Assembly (NCBI RefSeq): GCF_030867095.1
Contig: NC_081825.1
Location: forward strand, 51,512,501 to 51,576,500
Direction of reading: 5' to 3'
Origin: Alligator mississippiensis
Lineage: Eukaryota; Chordata; Crocodylia; Alligatoridae
DNA: 64,000 nucleotides
Part shown: positions 56,297 through 64,000 of the stretch, piece by piece
How positions within the stretch are numbered: position 1 is the first letter of the stretch
Layout: every line of letters starts with the position of its first letter
The notes under the pieces: generated by a model
The model's input: only the letters and a program-made list of their open reading frames with translations
Told to the model about the DNA's origin: nothing
The model's database searches: none
Made by a program: the position numbers and the translations under genes

Positions 56297-57739
56297 AAAC
56301 CCTAATTCTGAGCACTCCTGAAGATCTGGATGTACATTCAGTTTGTTGCAGATTTGCTGGAAGTAGGGTGGATCTCAACATAGTATATAATATTATGTCA
56401 AGAAGTAAATGGAACCCTTTAAGTGATCCCATTGTGTATAAAGGCCTGGTGTTATTCCTCTGTGAATATTGATTGATAATACTGATATTTTTAAATGGCT
56501 GTATATCTTCTTATATTTTATTGACTTACATTTGTCAAATTGGGGATTTCAATATCTTGTTAGGGCAAAAAATACAACAACGACAACAGCCTGTATTCAA
56601 AGTATATTTAAAAATAAATTATCTCAAATGTTGTACAATTTATTAATTTTTAATAGTCAGTCATCCTGATATATTTACTTCTTTGGTAAAGCAACTCAAA
56701 AATATTTACTTGCTCTTCATATAATTAAAGTATTGATGATAGATGTATTGGTTCAGGTCTAGGTATGTATATAGAGTCCCTAACATAACTGGGCTATGAA
56801 TCTTGGTTGGGACCCCCCCATTTATACTACCAAATAAGTAATTATGAAGCAGATATTAATATAACAACTGAAAACCATCTCTTCCCAGACCTACAAGCAT
56901 GTTATTTGAGTCTGTAGAATGGAAATGCTGGTCTTATCACTAATCTGAGCCTCCTGGGTGATGATCTGAGTACCAGCCTCGAGCAATAATCAAATGAAGG
57001 AATGACTTAACCCATGTTTCAGGGTGGAGATAAGGTGTTGGTTGAAAAGACACAAAGGATGAAAGGGGAAGGAAAACCAATCTCTTTGTAGTGTAAGCAG
57101 ATCAGCAGAAAAGTATTGCTTGGGGAATGGATAAATAAAGGGAGGACATTTGGCCAAAAGAGTGTGGGAATATGAACACAAAAACCATGGGTTAAATTCA
57201 CCCTCGGGTCTCAGTAAGGCTTAAAATAGGAGGGGGGTCTTTGTTTGTAGATTATCTCTAAGTTTATTATAAAAGATGCCAAAATCACAGGTCTACAGCT
57301 TTTCACTAATTGAATATTTAAGTATGCAAAGTATGCTAATTACTTTCAACCTGAAGTCTACTCAGTTGTGTTTTAGAGGTGTATTTTACATCACAGCCAC
57401 TTGGAGGACAGCAATGTGAGGAGACAGTATCCCTTAAGATCTCCAGAAATTGTGCTGAGGGCAGGTATTTTTTCTCTGCTGCTGCTTCTTTTACACAGGT
57501 GCAGTGGTCCTGCTTAGCCAGCCATTGAAGGGACAGGAGCAGCACAGACATTTGGGCCTCCTAACTTCCCCTTTTTCACTGTCCTTAAGTGTAAGAATTT
57601 CCTAACTGTGCAAAGACAGTTCATAATCTGGCCCTATAAATACAGGGGTCAATACACTCACTGTGTCTGAGTCCTGTTTCGACTCCATAACTCAAGTTAT
57701 CAGAAATAGTGATGTTCAGTCACAAAATCCCTCTGCTCA
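56297..57739. other. Unannotated A+T-rich DNA
   Basis: No gene or repeat family was recognised. The composition returns to the A+T-rich background just after the proposed Harbinger terminus. Confidence 0.5.
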
Positions 57740-57747
57740 CTTAGTCT

Positions 57748-57981
57748 AGTGGGGCCAACCTTTTTGGCAGGCATGCCACAAGAGCTCCATCCCATCTCCA
57801 AGTGCCACTCTGACCCCTGAGCTGTTCTGCTTTCTGCTTTCTTCCTTGTGCTCCCTGCCCAATTTGCTGCTTTGCTTTCTGCTTCCTTCCCTATCTGCTG
57901 CCATACCTCCAGTCCCCTCCCTGATCTGCCACATGCCACACACAGGTTATCTGTGCCACCTGGAAGGTTGGCCACCCCTGC
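57748..57981. mobile_element. hAT-type MITE with 8-bp target duplication
   Basis: The left end agtggggccaaccttttt and the reverse complement of the right end, caggggtggccaacctt, match as terminal inverted repeats. CTTAGTCT is present at 57,740-57,747 and 57,982-57,989, an exact 8-bp duplication. Inside are 'ggcaggcatgccaca' and 'tctgccacatgccacacacagg', typical of a widespread hAT MITE family. One terminal C seems to be missing at the left. Confidence 0.87.
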
Positions 57982-57989
57982 CTTAGTCT

Positions 57990-59440
57990 GTGATAAACAT
58001 CAATCCCATAGGAGTTTGTTCTAAACTACAGGAGGTTTGTGGGACTGAGAAATCTCTTCTCTTTCTGATCCCTTTAAAAAACGCCTTTTTTCATACCCAT
58101 AGTCTAAGAGAGAGGCAGAATCACTGGCAAACATTCTTAGATTAAATGTACTTTATCCCAGTTATGTTTTTTACTTGTTACTGTAAAATGTATTGAGTAT
58201 ATTGCTAGTAGCGCAGTGCATTCAACTAATATAATTTGAAATGTCATTATAGGGAGTGATAAATCAAGACAGTATGTTGGTATATTATCAGTGAGAATAT
58301 TTTTTAACTCTCCTGACATTTGGAGTGAGCTTTCCCACTCCAAAGTCACAAAAAAAGGCTTTTTAGTGTTCAGAGTATATGGGGTAACTTATTTGTAGTG
58401 GAGTAACACCCAGAAGCCTTGGATAAGACAAGTTCCTATGATACTAGACACTGTAATAAGCAGAGATAGACTCTGCCACGATGATTTTATAATCTAAACG
58501 AACAAGACTGACAAAAGGGGGAGTGGGTACTGAGCACAGGGAACAAAAGTGACTTATACATCAGTGGCTGAGCCAGGAATAAAAACCCATGTCTCCTGCC
58601 TATGTTTTATGCTCTGTCCTTGAGAGCATACTGCCTCCTACAGATACCTGCCTAGCAGTTATCTTTTACCTTTAATATGTAATGCTTCTTTCGCATTAGT
58701 ATACAAGGGCATGGAAGAGACTGATTTCAAGAAGTTCATGATCCGGACCTTAGCCTTGTCTTCCAAGAAATATTCAGAAGTATCCAGAATGGGAGGGATT
58801 CCAAAGGCAAGTGTGTCACCTCACTATTCCCTTTAACTGGATGACAACATTTTAACAGAGACTACAGAAGCTTCAATGGTCTGTCACTTAACAAATAACA
58901 GTTATAGTAGAAAGTCATGGAAATGGACACGCGCCCTCAAGAATGGACTTTTCCATCAGCATCTTGGATTGTCGGACAAAGCGTGGTATTTTCTCACCTT
59001 GTAGTTTCAGATTTCATTGTGATCATTTCACATTTCATCTGCTACCCCTGATTTCACTTTGAACACTCAAGTTGTAAATAGAAAGTGATGGTGCACTTAC
59101 TAAAGAATCATGTTTTCACTGAAGCACATGTGAAAGTACATTGCTGTTTAAAGTAAGCAACTGTCAGAGAATCTACACCACTAATGGATCTGATCCTGGG
59201 TAGAAATATCTTAAAGTCCCTAAAAAAGGAGAATAATTGAACAGCTTACCAATATACCTCTACTAATAGCCTTATGATTCTGCCTAGCAAGGTGGATTTC
59301 TGGGCTTTAGCTTGCTTGGAGCAAAAGACATTGCTTTGCAAATTCATCATTGTTACCTGGTTGTTTTACAACCAGGCTGTAGTTGCTAAATGGAAAGTAT
59401 CTTGCATTCATTAGAAGTTGGGTGAATGAAAATAGTTGTG
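57990..59440. other. Unannotated DNA
   Basis: No gene is supported. A 35-codon frame after 'ttcgcattag' at 58,701 ('YKGMEETDFKKFMIRTLA..') has exon-like borders but no recognisable protein and is not called. Confidence 0.45.
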
Positions 59441-59444
59441 AATG

Positions 59445-59535
59445 GTCCTGTTTCGAGCCGGGGATTGGACTACATGACCTCCTGAGGTCCCTTGCAACCC
59501 TAATTTTCTATGATTTCTGTGATTCTATGAGAAGA
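59445..59535 (+). mobile_element. CR1 LINE, extreme 3' end
   Basis: The core 'gggattggactacatgacct' and 'cctgaggtcccttgcaaccctaa' corresponds to the CR1 3' terminal consensus seen at 5.7, 52.4 and 62.8 kb, followed by 'tctatgatttctgtgattctatga' tail units. Only about 90 bp is present, consistent with strong 5' truncation on insertion. Confidence 0.8.
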
Positions 59536-60486
59536 CAAACTTTCACCCTCAGTTGGTTTCTGTTGTTTTTTTCAGTCAGGACTTTGGAACATGTGATACT
59601 GAGACAAGAAGCAAGTTGGCAGAATGGCAGTCAAAGGGCAGGAGGCAACAGCTGAAAATTGTTGGGAATTAAAACATCCTGAATTAAGGTATCTAAGTGT
59701 TATACTGATCCCTACCGCCCCCCCCCCCCCCCTCCCTCCCGGTAGCCTTGTACAAGTTACCTTGAGTGGCCTATTACGGAGATAGTTAGTATCAGCTGTG
59801 AAGTTCAGATCTACATTCAAATTTTTCCGAAGTTTGACTCTGGGTCTTACAGAAGACATACTTCTAATAATATTTTCATGTGTAGTTCACCAGGGCAGTT
59901 GAGGTTTAATTAGCTAAGGTTCCATGATGATCTGAGGATGTTCTGTATATCTGCCTATATACAGGTTAAAAATTCTTGTTGAGATCACAAAGTTATGATA
60001 TTGCTGTTGCTAAAGCTCCATGTAGATATAGAATCCACTGCTTGCTGAAGGCTCAAGACCTACCCACCAGTTTAGGGAAAAGAGAGAATCATTAACCCCG
60101 ACAGGCTCCCACAGGTATCTTAAGGAAGGTGACTGGAGCTGGGGTGGCCAGCTTCGGGTGAGTGGAGAGAAGCAGAAAATTTCTAAACAGGGCAAAAAAG
60201 GAATAGATGATAAAATAGGCATTGTAAGTCAAGAAGGTCAAGGCTTTTGGAGAGACAAACCTTTGGGAGAGGAAGAGACTCGTGTGCTTTTGTGGCAGGG
60301 GTTTCTGGTTTAACTGTGGGATCAACCAAGACCAGATAAATCCAAGCTTTCTGATTCTGAAAAAAAACCTTGATCTGCAGAAAAAAGGTTCCTGAACGCC
60401 CCCCCCCCCCCCCCCCCAACAGCTCTGCCCAAAACCAAAGAACCTCCTAAAACAATGAAGAGCTCCAGACAGGGAAATTATTTCAA
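59536..60486. other. Unannotated DNA with two poly-C tracts
   Basis: No gene is supported. Poly-C runs lie at 59,718-59,732 and 60,399-60,417. The overlapping minus-strand frames near 60.1-60.5 kb read through these tracts and have no domain. Confidence 0.5.
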
Positions 60487-60670
60487 CGGTGGCATAACTA
60501 GTGTGGGGCGACTGGGGCAAATGCCCCAGGTGCCAACTTGGTGGGAGACAAGGAAACAACTATCATCACAACTGAGTGATTACTCTGGTGGTGGCAGCAG
60601 GAACTGAACGTTGTGCTGCCCCTATGTGTGACAACTGCCCTGGATGCCCGGTTGCATAGTTATGCCACTG
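60487..60670. mobile_element. hAT-type MITE related to the 33.97-kb element
   Basis: The left end cggtggcataactagtgtgg and the reverse complement of the right end, cagtggcataactatgcaac, match as terminal inverted repeats. The inside contains 'actggggcaaatgccccaggtgcc', similar to 'gactgccccgggtgtc' in the 34-kb element. Flanks tatttcaa and gatttcag agree at six of eight bases, a decayed hAT target duplication. Non-coding. Confidence 0.75.
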
Positions 60671-60745
60671 GATTTCAGGGTTTATTATCATGTCCAAGTC
60701 TGTATTTCTTATGCTACCTAAGTAAAGAGCAAGAGTGTTTTAGAA

Positions 60746-61380
60746 CAGTGGTGCCCAACCTTTTCAGCTCATGGGCTGGATGCGCAGTTCCAGGTCCCTC
60801 TGTGGGCTGGATCTGGCCGATGGGCCTGATCCAGTTGCAGGGTGTTGCACAGCCCAACCCATATCCATCTGCCTGGGGAGGGGTGGGGATCATCCTGGCC
60901 CTAATCCAGACATGCAGCAGGAAGGGTTGGGAGCAGAGTGACCTTCATCTAGATACATGAGTGGCCCTGATCCAAATGTGTGGGTGGAGGGGAAAGTAGC
61001 TGAGTCCCAATTCAGACATATGGAGTGAGAGTGGTGAGGGGTAGCAGCTTTGATTCAGATGTGTATGGGTCATGAGCTAAACAGCCCCAATCTAGATGCA
61101 CACAGGTTGGGGGTGGGGTGCAGAGCAGGGGCTGAGTGGTCCTGATCTGGACACATGGATTGGGGGTGGGGGAGCAGCCTGATACCATCTGGATATACGG
61201 GAGGCAGGCCTGCCCTTGATCCCACACGGGGGGAATATTCTAGGCAAGGGAGATATGGCCATATGCAGCTTCCACTGCTCCCTGCTGCCAATTTTCTGAT
61301 CCATGGGGATCCCTGCAGACTGGCTATCATGACTTCATGGGCTGTATTTGGCTTGCAGGCCAGAGGTTGAGTATCCCCAG
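60746..61380. mobile_element. hAT-type non-autonomous element with internal minisatellite
   Basis: The left terminus is cagtggtgcccaaccttttc and the reverse complement of the right terminus is ctggggatactcaacctctg. Beside the ends are 'catgggctggatgcgcag' and 'tcatgggctgtatttggc', also paired. Flanks tttagaa and ttcagaa resemble a decayed target duplication. The inside (60,898-61,200) is a degenerate tandem repeat listed separately. The open frames read through that repeat and are not genes. Confidence 0.7.
60898..61200. repeat. Degenerate minisatellite inside a hAT element
   Basis: Eight diverged units share 'cc(c/t)(t/a)gat(c/t)(c/t)(a/g)ga.(a/g).atg.(g)', for example ccctaatccagacatg (60,898), ccctgatccaaatgtgtgg (60,965), ccccaatctagatgcacac (61,084) and cctgatctggacacatgga (61,140). 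Units are separated by G-rich spacers with 'gagcag..ctga'. Spacing is 20-55 bp and irregular. Confidence 0.55.
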
Positions 61381-61472
61381 TTCAGAATCCTGGGAAAAGA
61401 TGTCTGTGTGTCTGTTTGCTTCCACTACTTGCACCTTAAAATCTAAATTGTAGAGCAAGAGCACCCACACAA

Positions 61473-62817
61473 AGGCCAGTCAGTCTCACCTCCATCCTTG
61501 GCAAAGTCTTTGAAAAAATTATCAAGGCTCACATTTGCGAGAGCCCGGCAGGAAAAATTATGCTGAGGGGAAACCAGCACAGGTTCGTAGCAGGTAGATC
61601 ATGCCTGACTAATCTAGTCTCTTTTTATGACCAGGTTACAAAACACCTGGATGTAGGAGTAGGGGTTGATGTCATTTACTTAGACTTCAGGAAGGCCTTT
61701 GATACGGTATCCCACCCCATACTGGTGAACAACTTAAGAGGCTGTGACTTGGATGACTACACAGTCTGGTGGGTGGCGAATTGGCTAGAGGGTTGTACCC
61801 AGAGAGTCATAGTGGATGGGTCGGTATCGACCTGGAAGGGTGTGGGCAGTGGGGTCCCGCAGGGCTCAGTCCTTGGACCGATACTCTTCAATGTCTTTAT
61901 CAGCGACTTGGACGAGGGAGTGAAGTGTACTCTGTCCAAGTTTGCGGATGACACAAAACTGTGGGGAGAAGTGGACACACTGGAGGACAGGGAACAGCTA
62001 CAAGCAGACCTGGACAGGTTGGACATATGGGCGGAAAACAACAGAATGCAATTCAACAAGGAAAATGCAAAGTGCTGCACCTAGGGAGAAAAACGCCCAA
62101 CATACCTACTGCCTAGGAAATGACCTGCTTGGAGGCACGGAAGAAGAAAGGGATCTTGGAGTCCTAGTGGACTCCAAGATGAACATGAGCCGTCAGTGTG
62201 ATGAAGTCATCAGAAAAGCTAATGGCACTTTATCGTGCATCAGAAGATGCATGATGAACAGAACCGAGGAGGTGATACTTCCCCTCTATTGGGCGCTGGT
62301 CAGACCGCAGTTGGAATACTGTGTGCAATTTTGGGCGCTGCACTTGAAGAGGGATGTGGATAACCTGGAGAGGTTCCAGAGAAGGGCCACTCGTATGGTT
62401 AAGGGCTTGCAGGCCAAACCCTATGAGGAGAGACTAGGGCACCTGGACCTCTTCAGCCTCCGCAAGAGAAGGTTGAGAGGCAACCTTGTGGCTGCCTATA
62501 AGTTCATCATGGGGGCACAGAAGGGAATTGGTGAGGCTTTACTCACCAAGGCGCCCCTGGGGGTTAAAAGCTAGCAGAGAGCAGATTTAGACTGGACATA
62601 AGGAAGAACTTCTTCACAGTTCAAGTGGCCAAGGTCTGGAACGGGCTCCCAAGGGAGGTGGTGCTCTCCCCTACCCTGGGGGTCTTCAAGAGGAGGTTAC
62701 ATAGGCATCTAGCTGGAGTCATCTAGACCCAGCACTCTTTCCTGCCTATGCAGGGGGTCGGACTCGATGATCTGTTGAGGTCCCTTCCGACCCTAACATC
62801 TATGAATCTATGAATAA
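61473..62817 (+). mobile_element. CR1 LINE, 5'-truncated, with reverse transcriptase
   Basis: It begins at the '[20 protein letters not shown]' segment. YLDFRKAFD is encoded from 61,677, [10 protein letters not shown] from 61,851 and the active-site FADD from 61,941. The frame closes near 62,084, and the frame starting at 61,942 continues with 'ERDLGVLVDSKMNM', 'LVRPQLEYCVQFWA' and 'RKRRLRGNLVAAYKFIMG', so one frameshift separates the halves. '[20 protein letters not shown]' and the 3' end 'gggggtcggactcgatgatc..ggtcccttccgaccctaaca' with TCTATGAA units follow. The C-terminal sequence ('NRTEEVILPLY', 'MGAQKGIGE') differs from the 50.5-kb copy, so it is another subfamily, closer to the outer CR1 at 52.5 kb. 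Confidence 0.92.
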
Positions 62818-63321
62818 AGGGGGTTCTGAGGTGGAGTGTGTTTCTAGAGCAGAGTGTTATATGATCCTATGGGCTTCTGTCCTCCAGTGGGACTACTTAT
62901 ATTCTTAAATTTAAGCAAGTGCAGTTATTTTCAAGACTGAAGCTTGAAACACCAAAGCAGAAGAAATTCACAAAAAAGCATATTGGTCAAAATATGTTAG
63001 TAAATAGATTATTAAAAAATAAAATAAAGGAAAAACTGTCTAGTTATACTCATGGTGTAGGGACTTCCTTTATTGCATGACTAATTTACACTCATGCTGA
63101 AACCTGACTGGGCAACCTCAGCAAGTTCAGTCTTGAAAAGTGTCCACAATCAGGCTTGGCTAGCATTTTTTATTTCTATTTTGTACCTTTCACCTACCAA
63201 CAGCAAAGAAAAAAATTAAGTAGGAGGTAAATGAGAGCTACTATGAAGATAATTTATTTGTTCTTTTATATAGGAACACTTTTGACCGGGTAGAGATTGG
63301 ATGCATTTTCACTCTTACTTA
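62818..63321. other. Unannotated A+T-rich DNA
   Basis: No gene or repeat was recognised. Confidence 0.5.
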
Positions 63322-63479
63322 AAGCAGAAGGTAGGGCAGGGTGGCACCTTAAAACTAACTCATTCCAAAGGGCATAAGTTTTTGTAGACTGCAGCCTACT
63401 TCATCAGGTTCTATAAACCTTAAAAAAGCGTATGCCTTTTGGAATGAGTTATGGTGCAACCTTGCCTTGTCTTCTGCTT
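63322..63479. mobile_element. Foldback MITE, 'gtcaggcagaag' family, compact copy
   Basis: The left arm aagcagaag..gggcagggtggcacctt..actcattccaaagggcata and the right arm tatgccttttggaatgagtt..ggtgcaaccttgccttg..cttctgctt are inverted copies of about 55 bp, around a core containing 'cctacttcatcaggt'. It is the same family as 36.81 kb, with a longer, cleaner foldback. It would form a strong hairpin if transcribed. Confidence 0.8.
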
Positions 63480-64000
63480 GACTTCAGACTAACAAGGCTA
63501 AGTACCTCTCCTTCTTATTTAAGGAAGTGTTAGGAGAGGTAGGCTGCATTGTTCCTGTAACTCCCCTTGCTGTCCAAATGGTAAAGTGGCAGAGCAAAGA
63601 AAAATTGTAAGACTGCTTCCCACTCTCCCAACATACAGTTGGTTGCCAAGGCAGTTGCTTCCTTGAATGGGAAGAAAGCATTTAATGTCTACTATGAAGA
63701 AACAAATAGGAAAACTAATGAAGACATAATGCATAATCAAAGTAGGTGGGTTAAATGTTGTGAAACAGAAACATACTGAACTGCACAGAGCAGCAATACT
63801 TAGTCTCTGGTCCATGCCTGCAGAGCTACATGGCTTGCAGGGCTCCTCCTTAATCCAGAAATTTGACAGTGGGGGACTGGTGGCAATTATCACTACCCCT
63901 GCTCTCCTGCCACTAAATTTCCAAGCCCTGTGGGCCAGATTACATGGTTCTCTGCAGGGGATCAGGGCCATGGACAAGATCTGGAGCACAGGGTCAGGGC
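63480..64000. other. Unannotated DNA to the window end
   Basis: No gene is supported. A 156-codon minus-strand frame (63,519-63,989) has no recognisable domain and is probably chance. Confidence 0.45.

Noticed and set aside
58701..58805. Possible isolated exon (acceptor ttcgcattag, 35 open codons starting YKGMEETDFKK, gcaagt donor-like end)
   Set aside because: The donor would be the rare GC type, the peptide is unknown, and no partner exons are visible nearby.
61757..62080. 107-codon minus-strand open frame
   Set aside because: It is the antisense shadow of the CR1 reverse-transcriptase coding region.
1..64000. CRISPR array, tRNA, rRNA or bacterial operon structure
   Set aside because: No evenly spaced direct repeats, no cloverleaf or rRNA signature and no densely packed genes; all content fits vertebrate intergenic DNA.

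Overview
The window looks like a gene-poor stretch of a large vertebrate genome, most likely a crocodilian (alligator-like) and certainly a sauropsid. The evidence is the repeat content. There are many CR1 LINE copies with 3' ends of the type 'ggtcccttcc..ccctaa..tctatgaa', a decayed L2-type LINE, many short hAT, pogo and Harbinger-type DNA transposons, and endogenous-retrovirus-like LTRs. I find no convincing exon of a host protein gene, no tRNA or rRNA gene and no CRISPR array. Nearly every open reading frame is a transposon remnant or chance.

Layout. 1-5.8 kb: a CR1 tail, an old L2/L3-like reverse-transcriptase remnant, a hairpin repeat and a CR1 fragment. 5.8-10.5 kb: mostly unannotated A+T-rich DNA. 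10.6-11.8 kb: a CR1 copy inserted in an older short repeat, with a 7-bp target duplication. 11.9-17.9 kb: palindromic short repeats, a (GT)19 microsatellite, and a pogo/Tigger-type element that still encodes a PCNA-binding-like motif. 18-28.8 kb: quiet DNA with one hAT element, a G+C-rich tandem block, a foldback repeat and an old CR1. 28.8-32 kb: a foldback element, then a CR1 3' end split by a 1.7-kb LTR-like element. 33-37 kb: several foldback and hAT elements, some with perfect 8-bp target duplications. 37-41 kb: quiet.

41.2-56.3 kb is the most interesting region. It is a compositionally distinct block of about 15 kb, flanked on both sides by TAA and ending in GGG(C/T)(A/G)TGTGTAGAT inverted termini, as expected of a PIF/Harbinger transposon. 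It holds the two diagnostic Harbinger genes in divergent orientation: a dead HARBI1-like transposase on the minus strand, and a Myb/SANT-like DNA-binding protein on the plus strand that still has splice signals. To their right is a complex repeat array whose minus strand repeatedly reads as the same peptide. The block also carries nested insertions: a 503-bp solo LTR inside the transposase, a second LTR-like segment in its 3' region, and a CR1 inside a CR1 inside the repeat array.

56.3-64 kb: more hAT elements (one with an internal degenerate minisatellite), a CR1 copy of about 1.3 kb with reverse-transcriptase motifs, and another copy of the palindromic family.

These are layers of parasitic DNA, not a functional operon or pathway. 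Nesting gives relative ages: older DNA elements were hit by CR1, and CR1 by LTR elements or younger CR1. All assignments come from reading the sequence and remembered family features; no database search was possible.
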